A stretch of 64,000 bases of DNA from Occallatibacter savannae (GTDB lineage Bacteria; Acidobacteriota; Terriglobia; Terriglobales; Acidobacteriaceae): contig NZ_QFFY01000001.1 in NCBI RefSeq assembly GCF_003131205.1, positions 62,001 to 126,000 on the forward strand, given 5' to 3'. A program made the translations under genes and the position numbers. Within the stretch, counting starts at the first letter, position 1. Every line of letters starts with the position of its first letter. Below the pieces are notes generated by a model. That model made no database searches. It was given only the letters and a program-made list of their open reading frames with translations, and was not told where the DNA came from. Shown piece by piece: positions 16,154-24,212 of the stretch.

Positions 16154-18316
16154 ATGCGGGCTGTAGATATGACCAGGATGATGGATCGAGCATCGGTTGC
16201 GGCCTGGAGTGCGCTCATTGGGTGTGTGCTGCCCGTTCTGGGAATGCGCGCGGTGGCGCAGCGAGCAGAGGTGGCCGATGCGGTGTCGGTCACGCAGAAG
16301 GGGACGAGTTTTGCACTGCAGAATCGCGCGATCGGGGTGCGCTGGTCGTTTGTAGATGGGCGACTCGATGGGGTGATCAGCGACCGGTTGCATGGGACGG
16401 AGATGCGTGTGGAGGGTCCGTTCCGGATTCTGATGGCGGACGAGAGAGTGCTGGACGCGAAGAGCATGCGGCGGGTGGGGGAAGCGAAGGTGGTTCACGT
16501 TGGCCCCGCAGCGAAGGTTTATATGAATCCCAGGTCTCCAAAGACGGGAGACCTGGGGCACCCAGCGCATCGAGAATCGTCACCCCGGTCCCCAGGTGCG
16601 AGGGACCCTTCGACAGGCTCAGGGCAGGCTCAGGGGCACCCAAAAAATGCCGGCGAGAAGGTAGAGGCGGAGTTTGAAAGCGCGGACAGGTCGGTTCGCG
16701 TGGAATGGTCGGTGGTGTTGCTGGAGGGGTCGAACTACATCCGACAGGTGATGAGGATCGCGGCCGGGGGCGAGAAGGATGCGGCGATCAGCCAAGTGGA
16801 GCTGATCAATGTCAGGTCAGTGGATGCTCGCGTCGTGGGTGGTGTCGCGGGATCGCCTATTGTGGTCGGCAATGTTTTTCTGGGCTTCGAGCATCCGCTG
16901 GCAAAAGGCGTCGTGTGGCGTGGACGAGCGACGTCGTGGATCGAGCGGGAGTTGCCGCTGAAGGCGGAGCAGTCGGTCGCGTATTCGTCGGTAATCGGCG
17001 TTGCGCGAGACGGGCAGATGCGGCGGGACTTTCTGGCGTACCTGGAGCGGGAGAGGGCGCATCCGTACCGGACGTTTTTGCATTACAACTCGTGGTACGA
17101 CCTGGGGTACTTCACGCCGTACACGGCGGCGGATGCGGTGGACCGGATCAATGCGTTCGGGCACGAACTGACGGAGAAGCGCGGGGTGAAGCTCGATTCG
17201 TTTCTCTTTGACGATGGGTGGGACAAGCACGATTCGCTCTGGAAATTTAACGGCGGGTTTCCAGATGGGTTTACTCCGCTGAAGGAGGCTGCTGCGAAGT
17301 ATGGAGCGGCGCCGGGCGTGTGGATGTCGCCGTGGGGCGGCTACTCGAAGCCGAAGCAGGAGCGCATTTCGTTTGGGAGGAGCGCGGGATACGAGATTGT
17401 GAGCGGGGGATATGCGCTGTCGGGGCCGAAGTACTACGAGGCGTTCAAGGATGTCGCACTGGACATGGTTCAGAAATACGGCGTGAACCAGTTCAAGTTT
17501 GACGGGACGGGGAACGCAGATTCGGTTTTTCCAGGAAGCAAATTCGACAGCGATTTTGCGGCAATGATCGCCCTGATCGGGGAGTTGCGCGCTGCGAAGC
17601 CGGACCTGTTTGTAAATCTGACGACGGGGACATGGGCTTCGCCGTTCTGGACGATGTATGCGGATTCAATCTGGCGCGGCGGCGATGACGACGACTACGC
17701 CGGCGTGGGAAGCTACCGCGAGCGCTGGATTACGTATCGTGATGCACAGACGTATAGGAACGTGGTGCAGATGGGGCCGCTGTATCCGCTGAATTCGCTG
17801 ATGCTGCACGGAATCATCTATGCGAAAGAACACAAGGAGCTGAACAAAGATCCGGGGAATGATTTCCGGAACGAGGTGCGTTCGTATTTCGGGACTGGAA
17901 CGCAACTGCAGGAGATGTACATCACGCCTTCGCTGTTGAGCAAGCAGAACTGGGACGACCTGGCGGAGGCGGCGAAGTGGTCGCGCGAGAATCAGGAGGT
18001 GCTGAAGGATACGCACTGGGTGGGCGGCGATCCCGCGTGGCTTGAGGTGTATGGATGGGCTGCGTGGACACCGAAGAAGGCGACGCTGGTGTTGCGGAAT
18101 CCGAGTGATCATGAGCAGGTGATTCGGTTGCGTTTGAGCGACGCGCTTGAACTGCCAGCCAACGCGGGGAAGGTGTATAGTGCTCGAAGCCCTTGGAAAG
18201 AGGACGCAGGGCGCCCGGCGATTGTGCTTCGCGCGCAAGAGGCACATGAGTTCCATCTCGCGGCGTTTCAGGTACTCACGCTCGACATCCTGCCAACTGA
18301 GAGCGCGCAACGCTGA
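16154..18316 (+). CDS. Secreted clan GH-D glycosidase (alpha-galactosidase-like) with in-frame repeat insertion
   Basis: Predicted exported glycoside hydrolase of 720 residues with a signal peptide (about residues 12-36). The catalytic barrel shows F-D-D-G-W-D around D353 and F-K-F-D-G-T-G around D450; the latter matches the K-x-D nucleophile strand of alpha-galactosidase-type enzymes. A D-S-I-W-R-G-G-D-D-D-D segment near residue 515 may bear the acid/base. Substrate could be alpha-galactosides or alpha-GalNAc. Residues about 126-163 are encoded by an inserted palindromic repeat (16529-16642) and break the N-terminal beta domain. The next gene starts 10 bp on, and a kinase gene follows: one operon. 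Confidence 0.82.
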   Translation: MRAVDMTRMMDRASVAAWSALIGCVLPVLGMRAVAQRAEVADAVSVTQKGTSFALQNRAIGVRWSFVDGRLDGVISDRLHGTEMRVEGPFRILMADERVLDAKSMRRVGEAKVVHVGPAAKVYMNPRSPKTGDLGHPAHRESSPRSPGARDPSTGSGQAQGHPKNAGEKVEAEFESADRSVRVEWSVVLLEGSNYIRQVMRIAAGGEKDAAISQVELINVRSVDARVVGGVAGSPIVVGNVFLGFEHPLAKGVVWRGRATSWIERELPLKAEQSVAYSSVIGVARDGQMRRDFLAYLERERAHPYRTFLHYNSWYDLGYFTPYTAADAVDRINAFGHELTEKRGVKLDSFLFDDGWDKHDSLWKFNGGFPDGFTPLKEAAAKYGAAPGVWMSPWGGYSKPKQERISFGRSAGYEIVSGGYALSGPKYYEAFKDVALDMVQKYGVNQFKFDGTGNADSVFPGSKFDSDFAAMIALIGELRAAKPDLFVNLTTGTWASPFWTMYADSIWRGGDDDDYAGVGSYRERWITYRDAQTYRNVVQMGPLYPLNSLMLHGIIYAKEHKELNKDPGNDFRNEVRSYFGTGTQLQEMYITPSLLSKQNWDDLAEAAKWSRENQEVLKDTHWVGGDPAWLEVYGWAAWTPKKATLVLRNPSDHEQVIRLRLSDALELPANAGKVYSARSPWKEDAGRPAIVLRAQEAHEFHLAAFQVLTLDILPTESAQR
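16529..16642 (+). repeat. Palindromic repeat cluster inserted in frame in the GH-D gene
   Basis: Three joined modules: an 11-bp perfect palindrome CCCAGGTCTCC/GGAGACCTGGG (16529-16557), a GGTCCC/GGGACC hairpin (16587-16607), and a tandem pair of CAGGCTCAGGG (16614-16635). The same modules occur in noncoding DNA at 9364-9690 and 55869-55897. The length of about 114 bp is a multiple of three and contains no stop in the gene's frame. Confidence 0.85.
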
Positions 18317-18326
18317 GTGAGGAAGG

Positions 18327-19235
18327 ATGAACGCCATGGTATCTCCCACACTTCTTGTGCTCGCTGCTGGAATGGGCAGCCGCTACGGCGGATTGAAGCA
18401 GCTGGATCCGGTCGGGCCCGACGACGAAACCATCATGGATTACTCGATCTTCGACGCCCGGCGGGCGGGCTTCGGCAAGGTTGTATTCGTCATCCGGAAG
18501 GAGATGGAGGACGCATTCAAGCGAGCGATCGGGTCGCGGTATGACAAGCGCGTGCCGGTGGAGTACGTGTTTCAGGAAGTCGGCAAACTGATCCCGGGCT
18601 TTTCGATTCCGGAGGGACGAACCAAGCCGTGGGGAACGACGCACGCAATTCTGATGGCGGCTAATGCGATTCATGAACCGTTCGCGGTCATCAACGCGGA
18701 TGACTTCTATGGCGCGGGCAGCTTCAAGGTTCTGGGGCAGCACCTGCAGAGCGGGAGTTCGGACTACGCGATGGTGGGATTTGTTTTGCGCAACACTCTG
18801 TCGGAATTTGGAACGGTGGCGCGGGGGGTGTGCCACGTGTCCGACGAGGGCTATCTGAAGGACATCTCGGAGCTGAAGTCGATTGAGCGCGAAGGCTCGG
18901 TGATCACCAACATCGATGACGACGGACAGGAAACGATTCTGAATGGCGGCGAGATGGTGAGCATGAACATGTGGGGATTCACGCCGCAGATCTTCGGGCA
19001 ACTGCACGATCAATTTCATCGCTTCCTAAAGCGCTACGGAGAAGACCTCAAGGCGGAGTGCTACATTCCGAGCACGGTGAACACGCTGATCCATGCGGGG
19101 GCGGCGCGGGTGAAGGTGCTGCGGTCGGGCGACTCCTGGTTTGGAGTGACATATCGCGAAGATCATCCCCGAGTCGTGCAGAGTATTTTGAGACTCGTCG
19201 AGGGCGGCACGTATCCAAGGAAGCTTTGGCGATGA
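18327..19235 (+). CDS. Sugar-phosphate nucleotidyltransferase-like protein
   Basis: Cytosolic enzyme of 302 residues that probably couples a sugar-1-phosphate to an NTP. The N-terminal nucleotide loop A-A-G-M-G-S-R-Y-G-G-L-K-Q (residues 13-25) is the NTP_transferase signature, and N-A-D-D-F-Y (residues 123-128) supplies metal-binding Asp. It is longer than a bare domain and lacks the left-handed helix repeats of GlmU. AGGAAGG lies right before the ATG. The gene overlaps the kinase downstream by four bases and follows the glycosidase by 10 bp, which suggests sugar-1-phosphate made by the kinase is its substrate. Confidence 0.85.
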   Translation: MNAMVSPTLLVLAAGMGSRYGGLKQLDPVGPDDETIMDYSIFDARRAGFGKVVFVIRKEMEDAFKRAIGSRYDKRVPVEYVFQEVGKLIPGFSIPEGRTKPWGTTHAILMAANAIHEPFAVINADDFYGAGSFKVLGQHLQSGSSDYAMVGFVLRNTLSEFGTVARGVCHVSDEGYLKDISELKSIEREGSVITNIDDDGQETILNGGEMVSMNMWGFTPQIFGQLHDQFHRFLKRYGEDLKAECYIPSTVNTLIHAGAARVKVLRSGDSWFGVTYREDHPRVVQSILRLVEGGTYPRKLWR

Positions 19236-20323
19236 TGGATGAGCACGCGGTCGCTGCCGTGGCGAGAGCCTTCGAGGCGAGTGGGGAGCTTGAAAGCGCG
19301 ATTCGTTACGGCAGCGGGCACATTCACGACACCTACAGCGTGAGGTTCAAGGAGGGTGGGCGCGGCGGAGCGCACATCCTTCTGCAGCACATCAATACAA
19401 AGATCTTCAAGAACCCCGTAGCGGTGATGGAGAACATCCGGCGCGTGACGACGCATGTGCGTTCCCGGCTGGGGAGTGCGACGGATGCGGACCGGCGGGT
19501 GCTGCAGCTGGTGCCGACGCGCGAGGGGAGCGCCTGGCACGTCGATGACGAGGAACGGTACTGGAGGGCGTACCGGTTTATCGAGGGAGCAAAGACCTTT
19601 GATGAGGTGACGTCGGAGCGTCAGGCGTTTGAGGCCGCGAAGGCATTTGGATCGTTTCAACGTATGCTGGCCGATCTGCCGGGTGAGAGGCTGGCCGAGA
19701 GCATTCCGCACTTTCACGACACGCCGAAGCGGTTCACGGACTTCGAGTTCGCGGTGGATACCGACGTTGCGGGGCGCGGGAAGCACGTGCGAGCCGAGAT
19801 TGAGTTTGCGATGGAGCGGAGGTTCATCGCGGGAGCTCTCGTCGAGGCGGGGCTGCCGGAGCGCGTGACGCACAACGATACGAAGCTGAACAACGTGATG
19901 CTGGATGAGCAAACGGGCGAGGGAATTTGCGTCATCGATCTGGACACCGTGATGCCGGGCTTCGCCGCGTATGACTTCGGCGATATGGTGCGGACGATGA
20001 CGTGTCCCGCGGCCGAGGATGAGAAGGATCTCGCGCAAGTGCAGATGCGGTTCTCTTTCTTTGAAGCTGTGTTGCGCGGTTATCTGGCGGGTGCCGGAGA
20101 CTTTCTGACGGCGGAAGAACGCAAGTCTCTGATCGCGGGGGCGAAGGTCATCGTCTTCGAGCAGGGAGTGCGTTTTCTGGCGGATTATCTGGCGGGGGAC
20201 ACGTACTACAAGGTTAGCCGTGAAGGGCAGAATCTGGATCGGTGCAGGACGCAATTCAGGCTGCTGGAGTCGATCGAGGGGCAGGAAGGTGAGATGGCGA
20301 CGCTGTTGAATACCATCGATTAG
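19232..20323 (+). CDS. Aminoglycoside-phosphotransferase-fold kinase, N-acetylhexosamine 1-kinase-like
   Basis: Small-molecule kinase of 363 residues in the APH/choline-kinase fold. The catalytic loop reads H214-N-D-T-K-L-N-N, and the metal site is I-D-L-D-T-V (D236/D238). Overall pattern (Y-G-S-G-H-I-H-D-T-Y at the start; H-F-H-D-T-P; D-F-G-D-M-V-R) recalls NahK, which phosphorylates GlcNAc/GalNAc at C1. The start is ATG 19232 with AGGAAG eight bases before it; translation is coupled to the nucleotidyltransferase (ATGA overlap). The longer upstream opening is a shadow of that gene. Together the trio looks like a salvage path from liberated sugar to nucleotide sugar. Confidence 0.83.
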   Translation: MMDEHAVAAVARAFEASGELESAIRYGSGHIHDTYSVRFKEGGRGGAHILLQHINTKIFKNPVAVMENIRRVTTHVRSRLGSATDADRRVLQLVPTREGSAWHVDDEERYWRAYRFIEGAKTFDEVTSERQAFEAAKAFGSFQRMLADLPGERLAESIPHFHDTPKRFTDFEFAVDTDVAGRGKHVRAEIEFAMERRFIAGALVEAGLPERVTHNDTKLNNVMLDEQTGEGICVIDLDTVMPGFAAYDFGDMVRTMTCPAAEDEKDLAQVQMRFSFFEAVLRGYLAGAGDFLTAEERKSLIAGAKVIVFEQGVRFLADYLAGDTYYKVSREGQNLDRCRTQFRLLESIEGQEGEMATLLNTID

Positions 20324-20388
20324 GAGAGCGAACGTTCTGGCTGTCAGCGGCGGCGCTGATCGAGAGCTGAAGCCGTTCGGGAGGATGA

Positions 20389-21201
20389 ATGATCGAATCA
20401 GCCGAATGTCGCGTATTGCGGTTCAACTTCGAGCTGGAGGAAATCAACGACATCCCTCCTTGGGGAGAGGGTGACAATAAAAGTTTGCACTGGTTCGGTC
20501 TTACCTTGGGACATTATTGGATTTCTACCCCTTTAGGGGACGTCTTACGATATACCGACGAGCAGTTACGTGAGTGGGAAGATCAATCGCCATACGTCGA
20601 CTACCAAGTTGCTCGAATTTTTGAGGATATTCAAAGCGTGCTCCCAAGCGCACTTGAGCCTGTGCCGGTAGAGATCGCAGCTCTTATCGAAGAAGGCGGT
20701 TGGGTGGATCTCGTTGGCCAGCGACTGAAATCTATCGACAATACGGACGAACAAAATGGACTCTACGAATTGTTCTGGGATGCGACTGAGTGGTACGGTG
20801 ATCGGTCCATCGATACGGCATACATGGTTGGAGGCCCGAACTTCTGCTTCTGCCGCCTCAAGGATGATGTCAACTTCCGCTGGAGGACGAAGGCGCAAAG
20901 ATGGTGCTTGCCTCGAGGACAATTCACGCTCCCGGCACAACAGTTCGAATCTGCGGCATATTCATTCTTCGACAACTTCCTCGCTGAAACACAGAAACGA
21001 GTGGAAACAATAGCGACAACAGGTTGGCATCGCACAGACTGCAAAGTGGACGTACCGTTGCTGGTCAAAGAACAGCAGCAACGAACGAATCAAGTCGAGG
21101 ATCTGAGAAAACAGCGGTCTGAGACTGATTGGGCCGCGGTTAGTGAACTCGTCGGTCGAATATCGGGAGAACTTTCTATCCCGAGCCCGCTCAGGCGATA
21201 G
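20389..21201 (+). CDS. DUF5984-like protein of unknown function, AT-richer than surroundings
   Basis: A cytosolic protein of 270 residues with no signal peptide or membrane helix. The N-terminal part (I-P-P-W-G-E followed by S-L-H-W-F-G-L-T and Y-W-I) resembles the DUF5984 family as I remember it; no biochemical role is known to me. It is rich in Trp, Glu and Asp. Codon use is visibly AT-richer at third positions than its neighbours, suggesting recent acquisition. An AGGATGA segment precedes the ATG. It is flanked by the sugar operon (same strand) and the creatininase-like gene (opposite strand). Confidence 0.75.
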   Translation: MIESAECRVLRFNFELEEINDIPPWGEGDNKSLHWFGLTLGHYWISTPLGDVLRYTDEQLREWEDQSPYVDYQVARIFEDIQSVLPSALEPVPVEIAALIEEGGWVDLVGQRLKSIDNTDEQNGLYELFWDATEWYGDRSIDTAYMVGGPNFCFCRLKDDVNFRWRTKAQRWCLPRGQFTLPAQQFESAAYSFFDNFLAETQKRVETIATTGWHRTDCKVDVPLLVKEQQQRTNQVEDLRKQRSETDWAAVSELVGRISGELSIPSPLRR

Positions 21202-21273
21202 TGTGTTGCACTATATGCATGCAGCAATCACCGTAGCGCCCAAGCCAACTGGAACGCACGTTGAATGCTCAAG

Positions 21274-22155
21274 CTATTGTTTGGTGTCGAGCGGGTGCTT
21301 GGCGTCTTCGAAGAACTGGTTCTGCAGCTTGAGGCTGACGTCATCGGCTTTGATGGACTTGAGCGCTTCGGCGATCTGTTTCGACCACTCTTTCTGATCG
21401 AATTCGCCCAGTTGCTTGTTGGCGGCGGAGGCGTCGCCGGCGTAGTGATTGGGAAAGCGCGCGTACCACCAGATGCCGGTGTAGACGGATTCGGGCAGGT
21501 GCTGGCGTTTCTGGTCGGCGCCGGACTGCTGATTGGCGCGATCCTGGTGAACGAGATCGGGCCGTGCAATGAGCATGTTTGAGGTCTCCACTTCACCGCC
21601 GTGCATATCGAAGGGCGTCTTGAGGGCGGGGCGGCCCGGGACGTTTTCGTTGGGCAGGCCGAAGACGTAAACGACGTAGTCGCGCTGGCTGGCGAGCTGA
21701 CTCTGGCCGAAGAGAGGCAGCAGCGACTCGTTGCCGCCATGGCCGTTGACGATGACGATCTTCTTGCAGCCGTTGCGCGCCATCTCGCTGACGGTTTCCT
21801 GAAGGAGCGTGAGCTGCGTGGAGAGGCTGTACGCGAGAGTGCCGGGCTGCTGGCGGGCTTCGAAGATCTGCCCGAAGTAGTACTCGGGGAAGACGACGGC
21901 GTATTCCTGTTTGACCGCGTTGGAGACGGCGAAGCGGACATCGAGCAGATCGGTGCCGAGGGGCAGGTGCGGCCCGTGCTTCTCAATGATGCCGAAGGGG
22001 AGAACGCAGACGCCCTGAGATTGATGGATTGCCTGAACGAAATCAGGCGCGGTGAGTTCTTCCCATTTAGGAGACAGGGATGATTGCGATTGTGCCGGGA
22101 CGATGAGTGAGAGAGCGAGGAGGGCGATGAGCAGCGGGATACGTGCGGAGTTCAT
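21274..22155 (-). CDS. Secreted creatininase-family hydrolase
   Basis: Exported amidohydrolase of 293 residues. The signal peptide spans residues 1-24 (hydrophobic core, then A-Q-S-Q). The creatininase metal motif is clear: I-I-E58-K-H60-G-P-H-L-P-L-G-T-D69, with a later V-N-G-H-G-G-N segment. Members cleave cyclic or formyl amide bonds, including creatinine and pterin/riboflavin intermediates; a periplasmic location makes a biosynthetic role less likely, so the substrate is open. The C-terminus contains repeated acidic/amphipathic helices. No operon partner lies on the same strand. Confidence 0.88.
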   Translation of the reverse strand: MNSARIPLLIALLALSLIVPAQSQSSLSPKWEELTAPDFVQAIHQSQGVCVLPFGIIEKHGPHLPLGTDLLDVRFAVSNAVKQEYAVVFPEYYFGQIFEARQQPGTLAYSLSTQLTLLQETVSEMARNGCKKIVIVNGHGGNESLLPLFGQSQLASQRDYVVYVFGLPNENVPGRPALKTPFDMHGGEVETSNMLIARPDLVHQDRANQQSGADQKRQHLPESVYTGIWWYARFPNHYAGDASAANKQLGEFDQKEWSKQIAEALKSIKADDVSLKLQNQFFEDAKHPLDTKQ

Positions 22156-22309
22156 GGTTCACCTCGGGGATGTAAATCACGCGAATCTTACACTACGGCG
22201 TACGAAGGCCGCGAGCCTGAGAGAGCGCACGGAAAGTGGCAACCTTTGAGTCGAGCCGGACCTCTTAGCGAGCAGCCGCCTGAAGCACGGAACTCAGAGC
22301 GAGCTTGAA

Positions 22310-22777
22310 GTGCGGAGCGTGTGGGTGGCGTTGTTCACGATAGTGCGGGCAGCATTCGGCTACATGCTGCTGATCTTTGTTATGCGCATTGCGGGGCGCA
22401 GGCCGGGGAAGCAGCTCAGTCCCTTCGATTATGTGATTGTGTTCTACCTGGGGGGTATCACTCTGACGGGGATTGTAGGACCGGAAGCGTCGCTGACCAA
22501 TGCGTTCTGCCAGATCATGACCGTCGCGATGTGCCACTGCGGGCTGGCCTGGCTGCGCTCGCGTTATGCCTGGGCGAGCCGGATCATCGACGGGACTCCG
22601 CTGGTGCTGATGTCAAACGGGCAGTGGCGGACGCAGGCGCTGAGCAACATGCGGCTGCAGGATGACGACGTGATGGATTCGGCGCGGAGTTTTGGCACGC
22701 GCAACCTCGAGTCGATCCGGATGGCGGTACTGGAACCGGTCGGCGAGATCACGATTCTCCCTCGCGAACAGAAGTGA
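22310..22777 (+). CDS. YetF/DUF421-family membrane protein, copy 1
   Basis: Membrane protein of 155 residues with about three N-terminal helices (residues 5-85) and a small C-terminal cytosolic domain containing G-T-P-L-V-L-M-S-N-G, the fold start of the YetF domain. The helix motif R-I-A-G-R-R and the segment L-S-P-F-D-Y-V-I are typical of DUF421. It is shorter than full YetF proteins (about 220-230 residues), so the second half of the soluble domain is missing. GTG 22310 is a weakly supported start; the frame is open further upstream. It is the first of three tightly packed genes. Confidence 0.8.
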   Translation: MRSVWVALFTIVRAAFGYMLLIFVMRIAGRRPGKQLSPFDYVIVFYLGGITLTGIVGPEASLTNAFCQIMTVAMCHCGLAWLRSRYAWASRIIDGTPLVLMSNGQWRTQALSNMRLQDDDVMDSARSFGTRNLESIRMAVLEPVGEITILPREQK

Positions 22778-23322
22778 TGTCTATGAGTGCGAGTCCGATT
22801 ACGAGACGGGTCGAGGACGATGTTCCGCGTTACAACGATGAGGTCGCGGTCGGCGAGGATCTCGAGTTTCAGCGGAAGTGGTGGAAGTTTGAGAATGCCG
22901 TTTGGGTGTTCTTTGGAATCATCATTGTTTGCGATGTTCTCGGAGTATTTGGGCGCGGCTGGCTGGCGAAGGCGCAGGCGACGACTCCGGATCGTGCCGT
23001 GGTGCTGAGCTACGAGAGGATGGAGCGGGCGTTTACGCCATCGATTCTGGACCTCGAGATCAGCCAGAATGCGATTCGCGACGGAAAGGTGACGGTGTTC
23101 GTCAGCGGATCTGTGGTGAAGGATTTGGGTGCGGCACGGATTTCGCCGCAGCCGCTCACGTCGACGATCGGCAACGATGGTTATACGTATGTATTTCCGG
23201 CGACCACGAGCCCGGCGACGATCCAGATTGCGTTGAGTCCGCCTTCTGCCGGACTGCGGCATTTTCGCGTGCAAGTGGCAGGGAGTGAGGCGATCGAGGC
23301 AAGCGTGTTTGTGTTTCCGTGA
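22777..23322 (+). CDS. Single-pass membrane protein between two YetF-like genes
   Basis: Unknown protein of 181 residues. An N-terminal cytosolic segment (about 1-42; acidic, with F-Q-R-K-W-W-K) leads to one transmembrane helix (about 45-65), then a 115-residue exported domain rich in beta-strand patterns and Thr/Ser/Val, ending S-V-F-V-F-P. The ATG overlaps the stop of the first YetF-like gene (TGATG), and the second YetF-like gene starts six bases after its stop, so translational coupling is likely. The position suggests a partner subunit for the two YetF-like proteins. No family is recognised. Confidence 0.78.
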   Translation: MSMSASPITRRVEDDVPRYNDEVAVGEDLEFQRKWWKFENAVWVFFGIIIVCDVLGVFGRGWLAKAQATTPDRAVVLSYERMERAFTPSILDLEISQNAIRDGKVTVFVSGSVVKDLGAARISPQPLTSTIGNDGYTYVFPATTSPATIQIALSPPSAGLRHFRVQVAGSEAIEASVFVFP

Positions 23323-23328
23323 GTTGAT

Positions 23329-23769
23329 ATGGTCAGCATTGTTTATGCCGTTTGCGGGTACTTCTTTCTTCTGCTCACTGTCCGCGTGCTGAAGCGCAGG
23401 GCGGGTTCGGGCATCAGCATGCTGGACTTCGTGCTGATCTTTCTGATTGGCGGGGTGATCATCCTAGGAACGATGGCCCAGGACCGGTCGATGACGAACG
23501 CGGTGTGCATTGTGATTACGGTCGGCTTCCTGCATCGCACGGTGGCGTGGGCCAAGAGCAAGAGCCCGCGGGTGGGGGCGCTGGTGGATGGGGTTCCGCT
23601 GGTGCTGGTCGATCGAGGGCAGTCGCGCAAAGAGGTGATGGATCACATGAGGATTACGGATCTGGATGTGGATATCGCGACGCGTGCGGCGCGGGTGCCG
23701 AGCCGGGATCAGGTGGAGTATGCGGTGCTGGAGCGGAATGGGTCGATCAGCGTGATCCCGAAGAAGTAG
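23329..23769 (+). CDS. YetF/DUF421-family membrane protein, copy 2
   Basis: A second short YetF-like protein, 146 residues: three hydrophobic segments (about 4-80; the motif S-M-L-D-F-V-L-I-F-L-I-G-G aligns with L-S-P-F-D-Y-V-I in copy 1) and a C-terminal domain starting G-V-P-L-V-L-V-D-R-G. Sequence identity to copy 1 is low outside these motifs, so the pair is an old duplication or two distinct subfamilies. The stop codon lies inside an 11-unit heptad array. Confidence 0.82.
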   Translation: MVSIVYAVCGYFFLLLTVRVLKRRAGSGISMLDFVLIFLIGGVIILGTMAQDRSMTNAVCIVITVGFLHRTVAWAKSKSPRVGALVDGVPLVLVDRGQSRKEVMDHMRITDLDVDIATRAARVPSRDQVEYAVLERNGSISVIPKK

Positions 23770-23841
23770 TGAGTAGTGATCAGGGACTAGGGTTTAGGGA
23801 CTAGGGACTAGGAACTAGGGACTAGGGACTAGGGACTAGAG
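23765..23841. repeat. 11-unit heptad array (ACTAGGG) overlapping the YetF-like stop
   Basis: Units AGTAGTG (2), ATCAGGG, then eight ACTAGGG-type copies with single changes. The gene's TAG stop (23767-23769) is in the first unit. TAG appears every seven bases through most of the array, so all three plus frames are closed several times. Confidence 0.92.
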
Positions 23842-23918
23842 GGCTATTCGGCGGTATTTCGGAACGGTGCATTCAAGATATTTCAATCTTGGCCGATGGG
23901 GTGCACAGGAGATCGGCG

Positions 23919-24161
23919 ATGGACGTGGGCGCGGTGGAAAGGACGAGGCCGGTGGAGCAGGTCGGGATGCGGCGCGGACCGGCGGACGTTGCGCCTGCGC
24001 TGGGTGTTGAGGCGAGCGGTCGGATGGAGGAAGATTCTTATCGCAACAACGGCCAGACGCCGGACCGGGGAATGGATGATCCCCCTGAGGACGCGGAGCC
24101 GGAACAGGCTGAACCGCCGCTGGCGGCACGCGGGAAGACACGCGTGAGCCTTTTCGCTTAG
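23919..24161 (+). CDS. Small acidic orphan protein
   Basis: An 80-residue reading frame with AGGAGA six bases before its ATG, which is the main support. The product is Glu/Pro/Asp-rich, without a membrane helix, and probably disordered (D-D-P-P-E-D-A-E-P-E-Q-A-E-P-P), ending R-V-S-L-F-A. No family is recognised. It converges on the MFS gene; antisense or spurious status cannot be excluded. Confidence 0.5.
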   Translation: MDVGAVERTRPVEQVGMRRGPADVAPALGVEASGRMEEDSYRNNGQTPDRGMDDPPEDAEPEQAEPPLAARGKTRVSLFA

Positions 24162-24212
24162 GCCGGCGAAAGCAGAGAGACTCCGGAAGGACGCGAGTTG
24201 GTGTGCATTCGC

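Noticed and set aside
18971..19231. Longer N-terminus for the kinase gene
   Set aside because: The opening upstream of 19232 lies within the nucleotidyltransferase coding region and encodes Arg/Ser-rich sequence; the ATGA overlap with a good ribosome site gives a better start.
19163..20254. 363-codon minus-strand frame opposite the kinase gene
   Set aside because: The kinase motifs on the plus strand are clear; the antisense product has no recognisable domain.
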